From Lacinutrix sp. 5H-3-7-4 (GTDB taxonomy: Bacteria; Bacteroidota; Bacteroidia; Flavobacteriales; Flavobacteriaceae), in the NCBI RefSeq assembly GCF_000211855.2, contig NC_015638.1, positions 1,612,001 to 1,676,000 of the forward strand: a stretch of 64,000 nt of DNA, written 5' to 3'. Positions 54,719 through 62,811 of this stretch are shown here, piece by piece; positions within the stretch are counted from its first letter, which is position 1, and each line of letters opens with the position of its first letter. Both the position numbers and the translations under genes were made by a program. The notes under the pieces were generated by a model. The model was not told the origin of the DNA. It was given only the letters and a program-made list of their open reading frames with translations, and ran no database searches.

Positions 54719-55758
54719 TTTTTATTACGTATTACATTTGCAAGGTAGCTGGCATCTTTTGATACACCACCTAAAGTCGCAGATCCTCGTGTAAACATCC
54801 ATGGTAAGCCAATAAAATAAAGACCATCTATATTGCTAACACCACGATAGTTTTTTGGGTAGCTGTCTGCATCTAATTCTAAACCATTAATCCATTTAAA
54901 ATTAGGGCGATAACCGGTTGACCAAATCACGTTTTTTATAGTTGAAACCTTGGTAGATTCAAAAATAATTTCTTGATTTAAAGCATCTTTAGTTCTTCCT
55001 ACAGAAATTACATTTTCTCTAGATAAAATTTCTTTTACATCTGTACCAATAACTGGTTGAGTAGAAGAGTTTATTTTTTTTCCAATCCAACTATACTTAT
55101 TATAACTTAAAAAACCAATTTTAGTAAACCACCACCATAAGGTTTTACCTAAAAACTGTTGAGGTAAAGATTTTACTTTTGTATCTCCAGAAAAATAAAC
55201 AGTTCTTGCTTTGTCTTTAGATATTTCATTTAATATTTGGTATCCAGAATCTCCACCACCAACAACTAAGGCATCACCATCTTGCAATTGTTTAACATTT
55301 TTATAGTAGTTACTATGCATTTGTAAAACACTTTTGTCAATTTTTGTATGGCAAGGTGGCGTATATGGTATATGAAAAGGTCCAGTGGCAACAATAACAT
55401 TGTTAGCAATCAATTGTTCGTTATTGTATGAGATTTCAAAACCTTTTTCGGTTTTATTTATTTTAGTTACAAGAGTATTTAACTGTACAGGAATATTAAA
55501 AGTGTCTACGTATTTTTTAAAATAATTAGCAACTTCAACCTTAGAAGGATAATGACCTTTTGGAGCGTTAAATGGTAAACCAGGTAAATGATTGTATTCT
55601 GTTGGTGTAAATAATTTTAAAGAATCCCATCTGTTTAGCCAAGAGGCACCAATTTCAGATTCGCCATCAAGAACTATAAACTTTTTATTCATTTTTTTTA
55701 AATGATAAGCTATAGCTAATCCTGCTTGTGCACCACCAATAATCACATAATCAATCAT
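54715..55758 (-). CDS. Flavin-containing monooxygenase / FAD-NAD(P)-binding oxidoreductase
   Basis: A 347-residue CzcO/FMO-like flavoprotein: FAD site VIIGGAQAGLAIAYHL, LDGESEIGASWLNRWDSLKLFTP, NAD(P) site VVGGGDSGYQI, and STGYRPNFKWI near the C-terminus. The first glycine motif reads G-G-A-Q-A-G. Oxidises soft nucleophiles or ketones in known relatives; substrate unknown. Start at ATG 55758 (MIDYVIIGG), 39 bases inside the open frame. Confidence 0.9.
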   Translation of the reverse strand: MIDYVIIGGAQAGLAIAYHLKKMNKKFIVLDGESEIGASWLNRWDSLKLFTPTEYNHLPGLPFNAPKGHYPSKVEVANYFKKYVDTFNIPVQLNTLVTKINKTEKGFEISYNNEQLIANNVIVATGPFHIPYTPPCHTKIDKSVLQMHSNYYKNVKQLQDGDALVVGGGDSGYQILNEISKDKARTVYFSGDTKVKSLPQQFLGKTLWWWFTKIGFLSYNKYSWIGKKINSSTQPVIGTDVKEILSRENVISVGRTKDALNQEIIFESTKVSTIKNVIWSTGYRPNFKWINGLELDADSYPKNYRGVSNIDGLYFIGLPWMFTRGSATLGGVSKDASYLANVIRNKN

Positions 55759-55913
55759 TAAATCCTTGTTTTTTATCTTTTGCAAAAGTAGAAACAATTT
55801 ATTGATTAGCGTAAGTTTCTTAATGTTAGATTTTTATTTATACAGTAAAGCAACCATTATAAATTTTATTACGTCTATAATAATATAATAACCAACGTAA
55901 TATATTTATTTTA

Positions 55914-56696
55914 ATGAAATCTAAACTTAAATTTTGGAGCCAGTTTTTTCTATTTGTTTTAATTCTTTTAATATTATTATTTACAAGAGCATTTTTTTGG
56001 CATCAGTTAATAAGACTTAAAATTGATTCCTACAATTATCATACATTAATAAGTATTATTACCAATTTAATTTTAATTATAGTTTCATATTTATTTATAA
56101 AACGAAACAACCTTTTTGTCATTGCAGGTTTAAAACAAGTGAAATTAAAACGTGCTTATTTACTATTATTTCCTGTACTTTATTTGTGTGCTCTTAATGG
56201 TATTTTTATGGATGATTTAAATGCTAATATTTCATTTACTAATATCTTAATTTTTTCACTTTATGTTATTACAATTGGTTTTGCCGAAGAATTAAGTATT
56301 AGAGGTTTTTTACAATCTCATTTTATAAACCATTTAGGAAACTCTAAAAAAGGCGTTATAATTTCGGTTTTTTTAGCCTCACTTTTTTTTGGGTTAATAC
56401 ATATTATTAATTTTGATAAAGGTATTTATGGAGAGCTGTCCCAAATAGGATTTGCAACATTTATTGGTGTTATGTTTGGGTTTTTATTGATTGTAACAAA
56501 AAGAATCTACCCGTTAGTTATTATTCATGCAATAATTGATTTTGTAGGAGATCTTGATGAAGTAGGTGCAAAAATTACTACAAAAATTGTTGAACCAGTT
56601 TCTTTGGAGAATAGTATTTTTATTACGCTTCTTACGCTACCATGTTTACTTTATGGTTTGTTTTTAATGAAAAAGTATATTTTAAAAGCAGAGTAA
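55914..56696 (+). CDS. CPBP-family intramembrane metalloprotease
   Basis: A 260-residue membrane protein with about seven helices. The abortive-infection/CAAX-type protease motifs are in order: EELSIRGFL (Glu-Glu-x3-Arg), LFFGLIHIIN (His) and IIHAIIDF (His). Members process prenylated or membrane peptides or act in immunity to bacteriocins; nothing nearby indicates which. Single gene followed by a terminator. Confidence 0.9.
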   Translation: MKSKLKFWSQFFLFVLILLILLFTRAFFWHQLIRLKIDSYNYHTLISIITNLILIIVSYLFIKRNNLFVIAGLKQVKLKRAYLLLFPVLYLCALNGIFMDDLNANISFTNILIFSLYVITIGFAEELSIRGFLQSHFINHLGNSKKGVIISVFLASLFFGLIHIINFDKGIYGELSQIGFATFIGVMFGFLLIVTKRIYPLVIIHAIIDFVGDLDEVGAKITTKIVEPVSLENSIFITLLTLPCLLYGLFLMKKYILKAE

Positions 56697-56712
56697 AATA
56701 ATTTATAAAAAA

Positions 56713-56747
56713 AAAGCCTCCTTAATAAGGAAGCTTTAATTTTTTTA
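56713..56747. terminator. Terminator between CPBP and S8 protease genes
   Basis: AAAGC-C-TCCTT pairs with AAGGA-A-GCTTT (one mismatch), 3-base loop, then AATTTTTTT; between convergent genes. Confidence 0.7.
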
Positions 56748-56756
56748 AAAGATATT

Positions 56757-58268
56757 TTATTGCACAGCTTGTAGTGCATTAATATTACCATAACCAAAAC
56801 TTGAATTTTTGTTAGGGTAAAATTCTGATGATTGTTTTAATTTATTTAAAACTTGAGCTCTGCTCCAGCTTGGGTGTCTAGACCAAACTAATGCAGCAAT
56901 ACCTGCTGTTGTTGCTGTTGCTACAGAAGAGCCACCAGTATAACGTCTTTGGTTATTATAAAAACCTAAAACTGGAGGTGCTTTACTTGTGTTATTGTCA
57001 CCTTCCATAATAATTGTAAAATCAATTTTGCTACCACTATGGCAAGTGTCACAACGTTCGTAATTAGACCCATCGTTTACACCAGTAACAGCTACAGTTT
57101 CACTCATTGTAGCAGGAAAAATTACACCATAACCATTTGTAAAACTAGTAGAAGTACCACCAGCTGCAAATATTAATTTACCTTTACTATAAGCATATTT
57201 TACAGCATCTTTAATATTACCAATAGACCAAACATAACCAATAGACATAGAGATTATTTTAACATCGCTTCTGTTAGCTAATTCTGTTAATGCTTTAGAT
57301 ACACCTTTACGTTCATGATAATCGTTTAGTAATACATCTTCAGTAGCTCTATAGGCTACTAAATTTGAATTATAGGCAACACCTACAGGCATGCCATTAT
57401 CGTTTCTTGGTGCAGCCATTGTAGAAGCCATTGCTGTACCGTGACCACATTTATCATGTGGTCCATCATAATTACTTGACCACCACCAATTAGAGTCTAT
57501 AAACGTACCGTATTTTTGTACAAATCTTGAGTTTGATGAGTAACCATCTTTAAAGCCATTACCATTTAATAAAGATTGTGATTGTGATACTCCAGTATCT
57601 ATTAAGCCTATAGTAATGCCAGAACCTGTACTATAATTCCATGCTTGTGGTATATTATGCTCATTAAAATGCCAGCTTACCTGCGCATTATTAGGTGCAA
57701 TTGTAGAGTAGTGTGCGCTATTAATAGATTCACCATCTTTACTACAGCCAGAACTAGAACGCATAGCATTGTTGGCTCCATAGTGGTTGTAACCATTTGG
57801 TTCTAGATAACGAATACCATTTGTTTTTCTTAAACGGATAATAGATTCTAGGTTTTCAATTTTTACATCGATAACATTAATAATTTCATGTTCTACAACA
57901 GTTTCTTTACTGCGAGTGTAGTTTTCTGTAGCTTCAATAGTTTTTAGAATATTTTCTTTTTTATCAAGTAATTCTTTAGATCTATTTTCGCTGAAATTTT
58001 CGTTTTCATTACCGTAGCCTATGGTAAGAATGTTATTTCCGTGTACAACTGCACTCCATAAAAAATGATCGGTTTCATTTTTCCATTCAAATGTTTCGCC
58101 ATTATTAAGTTGCATCTCAATTCTGGCATTAATTTCATCTATTGTAAGAGGTTTAGATTGGTCAAGAAGTTGTTGTTCTTGTTCTTTAATATCAATTGTG
58201 GTGTCTTTAGTACAAGATGAAAAGATTACTAATACTACTAAAAGTAGTTTAATGGGAGTTGTTTTCAT
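56757..58268 (-). CDS. S8 (subtilisin) family serine protease lipoprotein
   Basis: A 503-residue exported protease: lipoprotein signal with lipid Cys19 (VIFSSC), a propeptide-like region to about residue 190, and the S8 triad Asp in IGLIDTGVSQ, His in CGHGTAMASTM and Ser in GGSSVATATTAGIAALV. It would sit on the outer membrane. No type 9 secretion C-terminal domain is visible, the protein ends with the catalytic domain. Monocistronic. Confidence 0.92.
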   Translation of the reverse strand: MKTTPIKLLLVVLVIFSSCTKDTTIDIKEQEQQLLDQSKPLTIDEINARIEMQLNNGETFEWKNETDHFLWSAVVHGNNILTIGYGNENENFSENRSKELLDKKENILKTIEATENYTRSKETVVEHEIINVIDVKIENLESIIRLRKTNGIRYLEPNGYNHYGANNAMRSSSGCSKDGESINSAHYSTIAPNNAQVSWHFNEHNIPQAWNYSTGSGITIGLIDTGVSQSQSLLNGNGFKDGYSSNSRFVQKYGTFIDSNWWWSSNYDGPHDKCGHGTAMASTMAAPRNDNGMPVGVAYNSNLVAYRATEDVLLNDYHERKGVSKALTELANRSDVKIISMSIGYVWSIGNIKDAVKYAYSKGKLIFAAGGTSTSFTNGYGVIFPATMSETVAVTGVNDGSNYERCDTCHSGSKIDFTIIMEGDNNTSKAPPVLGFYNNQRRYTGGSSVATATTAGIAALVWSRHPSWSRAQVLNKLKQSSEFYPNKNSSFGYGNINALQAVQ

Positions 58269-58368
58269 ATTTAATAATTAAAGGTTAGACCTTCAAGATA
58301 TTAAATATTTCGTAAAATATATATTACGATATTATGAAAATTTAAAATTAAGATTTTAAAATTGAGAA

Positions 58369-58656
58369 TTACATTTTACGACTTATTGAACCTGTAAAGT
58401 CTTCAAGATCGTCCTTTACTTTTTTAAGTTCTTCTTGTACATCTTTTGTTATGCTGGTATCAATACCGTTTTGCTCGGCGCTTTTAGTTATTTCGCCTTT
58501 AATATCATTTGATGCATCTTTTAGCATACGCATGCCTTTGCCAAGACCTCTGGCAATTTCGGGTATGTTTTTAGCACCAAATATCATGACTACTGCAAGA
58601 ATAATTAAAATTGCTTCTTGACCGCCAATAAATAAGAATGTTGTAAGTTTTATCAC
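58369..58656 (-). CDS. tatA: Twin-arginine translocase subunit TatA/TatE
   Basis: A 95-residue protein with one N-terminal helix (about 10-28; EAILIILAVVMIFGA), the FGAKNIPEIARGLGKGM amphipathic helix and a charged cytoplasmic tail. It forms the pore of the Tat system for folded proteins. tatB/C are not in this window. A terminator separates it from ppa upstream. Confidence 0.93.
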   Translation of the reverse strand: MIKLTTFLFIGGQEAILIILAVVMIFGAKNIPEIARGLGKGMRMLKDASNDIKGEITKSAEQNGIDTSITKDVQEELKKVKDDLEDFTGSISRKM

Positions 58657-58675
58657 GGTGCAAATATAATAATAA

Positions 58676-58708
58676 AAAAGCCTTTCAAAAATACTTTGAA
58701 AGGCTTTT
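58676..58708 (-). terminator. Terminator after ppa
   Basis: Perfect 14-base arms AAAAGCCTTTCAAA (58676-58689) and its complement (58695-58708) with 5-base loop; on the minus strand a T run follows. Confidence 0.85.
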
Positions 58709-58729
58709 AACTATTTTAATATAATAAGA

Positions 58730-59257
58730 TTATATTGTAAAGTTACCATTGGTTTTATGTTCGCTATTTTCGTAGCGCTCAACGCATTTATTAAGAATCT
58801 CGTAAGCTTCTTTTGCATCTCCCCAACCACCAACATCTACTTTTTTCTTTTCTAAATCTTTATAAACCTGGAAAAAGTGTGTAATTTCTTTAATACGGTG
58901 AGGATTTAAATCATCAATATCATTGTAGCTATTCCAAATAGGATCTGTAACAGGAACACAAATTAATTTCTCGTCAGGACCTTTTTCGTCTGCCATATGA
59001 AAAACACCAATTGGTTTAACTTCTACAACGCACATAGGAAAAGTAGGTTCTGTACCCATTACTAATACATCTAATGGATCTCCATCTAATGCTAATGTTT
59101 CTGGTATAAAACCGTAATCTCCTGGATACATCATTGATGAAAATAACATACGATCGAAACGAATTTTATTTAATTCGAAATCGTATTCATACTTGTTTCT
59201 ACTACCTTTTGGTATTTCTATTAAAACATCAAATGTTAATTTTCCTTCTGGACTCAT
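58730..59257 (-). CDS. ppa: Inorganic pyrophosphatase, family I
   Basis: Hydrolyses diphosphate in the cytoplasm. Metal-binding motif DGDPLDVLVMG, substrate residues in KGSRNKYEYD, MYPGDYGFIPETL and DPIWNSYNDIDDL are conserved; 175 aa is standard. It has a clear promoter and a 70-base leader that begins with a hairpin. Confidence 0.97.
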   Translation of the reverse strand: MSPEGKLTFDVLIEIPKGSRNKYEYDFELNKIRFDRMLFSSMMYPGDYGFIPETLALDGDPLDVLVMGTEPTFPMCVVEVKPIGVFHMADEKGPDEKLICVPVTDPIWNSYNDIDDLNPHRIKEITHFFQVYKDLEKKKVDVGGWGDAKEAYEILNKCVERYENSEHKTNGNFTI

Positions 59258-59309
59258 GAAATATTATTTGTTTATTCCCGAAAATGGGATGCTAATTATT
59301 GTTTTTAAA

Positions 59310-59329
59310 CGAAAAACTAAGGTTTTTCG
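59310..59329 (-). repeat. Hairpin at the 5' end of the ppa leader
   Basis: 8-base arms CGAAAAAC (59310-59317) and GTTTTTCG (59322-59329), 4-base loop, located where transcription from the promoter at 59335-59366 should begin. Confidence 0.5.
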
Positions 59330-59334
59330 GGCAG

Positions 59335-59366
59335 CAAAAATACATATTCATTTGAGTTTTAACAAG
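59335..59366 (-). promoter_or_regulatory. ppa promoter
   Basis: Minus strand: CTTG (59366-59363), 20 bases, TATTTTTG (59342-59335). Full consensus match. Confidence 0.7.
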
Positions 59367-59397
59367 TATTATATAAAATCTTATTATTAAGTTTAAT

Positions 59398-59991
59398 TTA
59401 AAAGTCGAAACCTAATGTAAACTGCCAAACTCTGTTTTTAGGTTTTCCTTCGTCGTAAATATCACCAAGTCCTAAATGGTAGCGAACACCAAGGCTTACA
59501 CCAGAGTTAGTTTTTATACCTGCTCCAAAGTTTACACCATAGTCAAATTTGTTAGGTTCAAATTCTTCTTCATTATCGAACAGGTTAAATTCGCTATCAA
59601 ATTCTTCTTTGTGAGAAATAGCTAAACCAGCTTGTGGACCTGCTTCTAAATAAAAATTTTGTGTTGGATAAATTTTTAATAGTAATGGTACATTTATATA
59701 ATTTACTTTTTGAGTGAAAGTAGAATTATCATTTTTAATTTCGTAGCCTTGTTGAGAATACTGTACTTCTAATTGTATTGCAACAGCATTATTAACAAAT
59801 GATTCGCCATAAAAACCAATAATAAAGCCACTGCGTTGTCCTGTTTCTCCATCGCCATCGAAGCTTACAGAGGCAAGGTTATAGCCACCTTTAATACCTG
59901 CGTGAGATTTGTTTTTAATTTCTTGGTCTTGCGCATTTAATGTTATCGCTGTTATTAATATAAGTGCGAATGATAAGATTTGTTTTTTCAT
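59398..59991 (-). CDS. PorT-like outer-membrane beta-barrel protein
   Basis: A 197-residue exported barrel protein: signal peptide 1-20 (ending LNAQ), then alternating strands (HAGIKGGYNLASVSF, GFIIGFYGESFV, YLEAGPQAGLAIS, GVSLGVRYHLGLGDIY) ending WQFTLGFDF with the C-terminal aromatic typical of outer-membrane proteins. Function unknown. It starts 18 bases after the metalloprotease gene and is probably co-transcribed with it. Confidence 0.85.
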   Translation of the reverse strand: MKKQILSFALILITAITLNAQDQEIKNKSHAGIKGGYNLASVSFDGDGETGQRSGFIIGFYGESFVNNAVAIQLEVQYSQQGYEIKNDNSTFTQKVNYINVPLLLKIYPTQNFYLEAGPQAGLAISHKEEFDSEFNLFDNEEEFEPNKFDYGVNFGAGIKTNSGVSLGVRYHLGLGDIYDEGKPKNRVWQFTLGFDF

Positions 59992-60009
59992 TTTTATTAT
60001 TATTAAATT

Positions 60010-60780
60010 TTATTTTCCTCCGTTTGCCTGCAAGTCTGCAATACATTGAGCATCGAGTTGTGGTACTTGTTCTCCAGAAACCATATCCATTACACCATTA
60101 GCTGTTTCGGTTTTCCAGAACATAAGGCAGTTGGTTTCGTTACAATGTTTTGGGTGGTCTTCATCTTCATGATTTGATTGTAATGGCGCACCTAAATTTG
60201 TTAAGCCAAATATGTGTCCAATTTCATGAAGTGTTACTGTTGTTTCTAATATACTTCTATTTGGTTCAAAGGTTTCATCGCTTAAACCGTGTATGCTTTC
60301 TTCATATATAACAAAGGATGTATTTCTATAAGCGGTACCTAAAACAGAACTGTTTTGAGAGTTACTAGCAGATAGTCCGTCGATATATAACGCCCAAACT
60401 GCCAGCTGATTTTCTGTGTTAAAAATGGTTCTGTTATTGTCTTCAATAGTTCTAATTTCGTTAGTAGTATATGGTGATAAACCTGGAGAGGCAATGCTTC
60501 TTTTTTGTACCGTTATACCATTAGGTTTATAGGTTCTTTCTTCAAAAAAAGAAACTAAATTATCTATAGTTTGTTGTGTAGGTTCAAAACCTTCTACATA
60601 TACTAGTTCTATAATTAGACTAGTAAATTGCTCATCTGAAAGTAGGTCGTTAGATGAGGTGCCAACTGTTTGCAGGTGATATTCTACAGTGTTTTTGGTA
60701 ACATTATTTTCGTCGTCTTTAGAACATGAAAAACTAATAAGAGATAATAAAATAATAAATAAATAGGTTTGCTTTTTCAT
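60010..60780 (-). CDS. Archaemetzincin-like lipoprotein metalloprotease
   Basis: A 256-residue lipoprotein (lipid Cys19 in LISFSCSKDD). Zinc site HEIGHIFGLTN near residue 190 followed by HCNETNCLMF, i.e. C-x4-C-x-M, the archaemetzincin arrangement, although the third zinc ligand is Asn-displaced (HExxHxxGLxN). Likely an active or partly active surface peptidase; substrate unknown. Pairs with the barrel gene downstream. Confidence 0.82.
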   Translation of the reverse strand: MKKQTYLFIILLSLISFSCSKDDENNVTKNTVEYHLQTVGTSSNDLLSDEQFTSLIIELVYVEGFEPTQQTIDNLVSFFEERTYKPNGITVQKRSIASPGLSPYTTNEIRTIEDNNRTIFNTENQLAVWALYIDGLSASNSQNSSVLGTAYRNTSFVIYEESIHGLSDETFEPNRSILETTVTLHEIGHIFGLTNLGAPLQSNHEDEDHPKHCNETNCLMFWKTETANGVMDMVSGEQVPQLDAQCIADLQANGGK

Positions 60781-60799
60781 ATATAAATATACTTTTATA

Positions 60800-60832
60800 A
60801 AAGCTGCTATTTAAGTTTTAAATAGCAGCTTT
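60800..60832 (-). terminator. Long-stem hairpin after the repeat lipoprotein gene
   Basis: 15-base perfect arms AAAGCTGCTATTTAA (60800-60814) and its complement (60818-60832), 3-base loop, T-rich on the minus-strand side. Lies between the repeat lipoprotein and the metalloprotease genes, so the two may be separate transcripts. Confidence 0.7.
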
Positions 60833-60890
60833 ATTTAACAATCATCTTATTACCTACGATAAATTTGGGTTAATAGGTTTTGTTTAGGGA

Positions 60891-61949
60891 TTAAATTTGT
60901 TCTAAAACTAAGGTTACGGCTGCATTAGTTGTACTTTGTAAAGATATAGTTGTATTGTTAAAACTTGTTACTTCCCAGTTTTGGTTAAGTAAACTAAAGC
61001 TAGCATTACTTGTAAAATTTAAGTTTAAAAACACTTGAGTTTGTGAAGTTACTTGGTATGTGCCTTGTATATCTTGAACGGTTGTGTTAACTGTGTTTTC
61101 TGCTACTAGAGATAAATCGTTAGCAAAATCAATTGTATACTCTACATAATCGTTTGCGGTATCTATTCCAGAGTTAATAAAAGTTTCTACTTGAAAAATA
61201 CCATCTACTAATATTTCTTCTAAGTTTTCGGCATTTTCTTCTGCTTCTTCAATAGAATCTTCTTCATCAATACAGTCTTCTACGCTTGATTGTAAATCTG
61301 CATCACTAGATATTGTAATACTACTTCCTCCAGCACCAGTAACAGTAATTGGGTAGTTTACAGAAAATAACTCGTCTTCACCAAAATTATTAATGTAGTT
61401 AAAAAGTTGTTCCTCGCTTTCTATAACAACACTTCCTGTTTGGTCTAAATTTAAATTATAGGTTAAAATAGTAATAGGGAAATTTATATCTACACAAGTT
61501 AGTGCGTTTTGAGCTGTAGCTTCTGCTTCTTCACACGCATCTATAATAGCATCGTATTCAGCTTGGTTTGTTACTACTACTTCGGTGTAATTACTTAAAG
61601 CAATAGTAAACGGAAACTGTAATACAACTGTATCGTCGTCTGTATTAAATTCTCCAAGAATATTTAGTACTTGCTGGTAATCTGCTTGGCTAATTATAGT
61701 AATTTCGGTATTGTTTACTGTAGCAGTTACAGGTAATAAAATAGAAGAGCATGAAACGCCATCTAAAAAATCATCAAAAGAACCATCATACATCGATGAG
61801 CGTTCTAAATTGTTTGCTGTTTGAGAATTTGCTGCGTTTGTATTAGTGTTTGGGTTTTCGCCTGTTTCATTATCTATTTCATCTTGACAAGATGTTAAGG
61901 TTAATAAAGCGGTTAAAAATACTGTTGTAATTAGTTTTAAATTTTTCAT
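60891..61949 (-). CDS. Acidic lipoprotein with internal repeats
   Basis: A 352-residue lipoprotein (lipid Cys21 in LTLTSC). After an Asn/Thr linker there are four related segments of about 35-40 residues, each Pro-x-Thr followed by a strand and a helix: LLPVTATVNNTEITIISQADY, QFPFTIALSNYTEVVVTNQAEY, NFPITILTYNLNLDQTGSVVI..SEEQL and NYPITVTGAGGSSITISSDADL. Paired Cys close each double unit (VSC, DAC, LTC, EDC). A Glu-rich spacer and a beta-rich C-terminal domain follow. Family not recognised. Upstream lies copy A of the ECF-type promoter motif, which places it in the regulon of the sigma factor at 62246. Confidence 0.8.
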   Translation of the reverse strand: MKNLKLITTVFLTALLTLTSCQDEIDNETGENPNTNTNAANSQTANNLERSSMYDGSFDDFLDGVSCSSILLPVTATVNNTEITIISQADYQQVLNILGEFNTDDDTVVLQFPFTIALSNYTEVVVTNQAEYDAIIDACEEAEATAQNALTCVDINFPITILTYNLNLDQTGSVVIESEEQLFNYINNFGEDELFSVNYPITVTGAGGSSITISSDADLQSSVEDCIDEEDSIEEAEENAENLEEILVDGIFQVETFINSGIDTANDYVEYTIDFANDLSLVAENTVNTTVQDIQGTYQVTSQTQVFLNLNFTSNASFSLLNQNWEVTSFNNTTISLQSTTNAAVTLVLEQI

Positions 61950-62005
61950 TGTTTTTAGTTTAAATTTTTCTTTTTTCTTTTTAGCGATTTTCGCCCATCT
62001 ATAAG

Positions 62006-62034
62006 TAAGACAATTGTAAATTTATTTACCCTAC
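62006..62034 (-). promoter_or_regulatory. ECF-type promoter motif, copy A
   Basis: Minus strand: GTAGGGTAAAT (62034-62024), 11 bases, TGTCTTA (62012-62006); 57 bases ahead of the repeat-lipoprotein start codon. Confidence 0.7.
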
Positions 62035-62036
62035 TT

Positions 62037-62138
62037 TTAATTTATTTGATTTATTAAAATAATAGCATAGCCTAATAAAAAGACTAATATAAATGCTAAA
62101 ATAATTTCTATGGCTTCTATAATTTTAATTGGTATCAT
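62037..62138 (-). CDS. 33-aa single-helix membrane peptide
   Basis: ATG at 62138 to TAA at 62037: begins MIPIKIIEAIEIILAF and continues with hydrophobic residues to NQIN, a single predicted membrane helix (about 11-29). It starts 27 bases after copy B of the ECF-type motif on the same strand and stops 3 bases before copy A, so it fits tightly between two promoters. No homology known to me; it may be chance, but position supports a gene. Confidence 0.45.
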   Translation of the reverse strand: MIPIKIIEAIEIILAFILVFLLGYAIILINQIN

Positions 62139-62164
62139 CGTCAATGGTTTTAATGTTATAATAG

Positions 62165-62193
62165 TTAGACAATGAGAAATTGTTTTACCCTAC
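62165..62193 (-). promoter_or_regulatory. ECF-type promoter motif, copy B
   Basis: Minus strand: GTAGGGTAAAA (62193-62183), 11 bases, TGTCTAA (62171-62165); ahead of the small peptide and facing away from the sigma gene. Confidence 0.65.
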
Positions 62194-62245
62194 TTTTAAG
62201 ATCACTTTTTTTTTAACTAACTTGTTTTTACTTTATTTGCAAGAG

Positions 62246-62758
62246 ATGAAGGAACAAAAAAAACTTTGCGAAGAAACTTACTTTAATAGCTTTTATTTAA
62301 AGCATGTCCAGCATGCAAGTAACTTTGCGTATTATAAATGTGGAGATAAGGATAATGCGTTAGATCTTGTACAAGATGCTTTTTCTAAAATCTGGGAGAA
62401 TTGTTCTAAAATTGATTTTAGTAAAGCTAAAAGCTATTTATTTACTACAGTTAATAATCTTTTTCTAAATAAAATAAAACATGAAAAGGTTGTTATGGAA
62501 TATGCAAAAGCAGCGCCTTATATAGATGTTAATAATGAAAGCCCAGAATATATTTTAGAAGAAGAACAGTTTAAAAAAAAATTACAGCACGCCATTGCCT
62601 TGTTAACAGATAAACAGCGAGAAGTTTTTTTATTAAACAGAATTGAAGGAAAAAAATATAGAGAAATAGCCGAAATACTAGGTGTTTCTCAAAAAGCTGT
62701 AGAAAAACGAATGTCTCTAGCATTAACTGTTCTTAGAGAAAAAATAGAAATTTTATAA
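62246..62758 (+). CDS. FecI-type ECF RNA polymerase sigma factor
   Basis: A 170-residue ECF sigma factor: region 2 DKDNALDLVQDAFSKIWENC, AKSYLFTTVNNLFLNKIK, region 4 LTDKQREVFLLNRIEGKKYREIAEILGVSQKAVEKRMSLAL. I start at ATG 62246 (MKEQKKLCEE); the frame runs 66 bases further upstream but through the copy B motif. FecR and a TonB receptor follow, so it is the regulator of a cell-surface signalling unit. Confidence 0.93.
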   Translation: MKEQKKLCEETYFNSFYLKHVQHASNFAYYKCGDKDNALDLVQDAFSKIWENCSKIDFSKAKSYLFTTVNNLFLNKIKHEKVVMEYAKAAPYIDVNNESPEYILEEEQFKKKLQHAIALLTDKQREVFLLNRIEGKKYREIAEILGVSQKAVEKRMSLALTVLREKIEIL

Positions 62759-62763
62759 AAAAA

Positions 62764-62792
62764 GTAGGGTAAATATAAAATTAACTGTCTTA
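62764..62792 (+). promoter_or_regulatory. ECF-type promoter motif, copy C
   Basis: GTAGGGTAAAT (62764-62774), 11 bases, TGTCTTA (62786-62792), 19 bases before the fecR-like ATG, just behind the sigma gene stop. Confidence 0.75.
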
Positions 62793-62811
62793 GAGGTGAA
62801 GCACTTATAAA

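Noticed and set aside
55914-56696. CPBP protease as abortive-infection gene
   Set aside because: The family is large and mostly unrelated to phage defence; no neighbouring defence gene.
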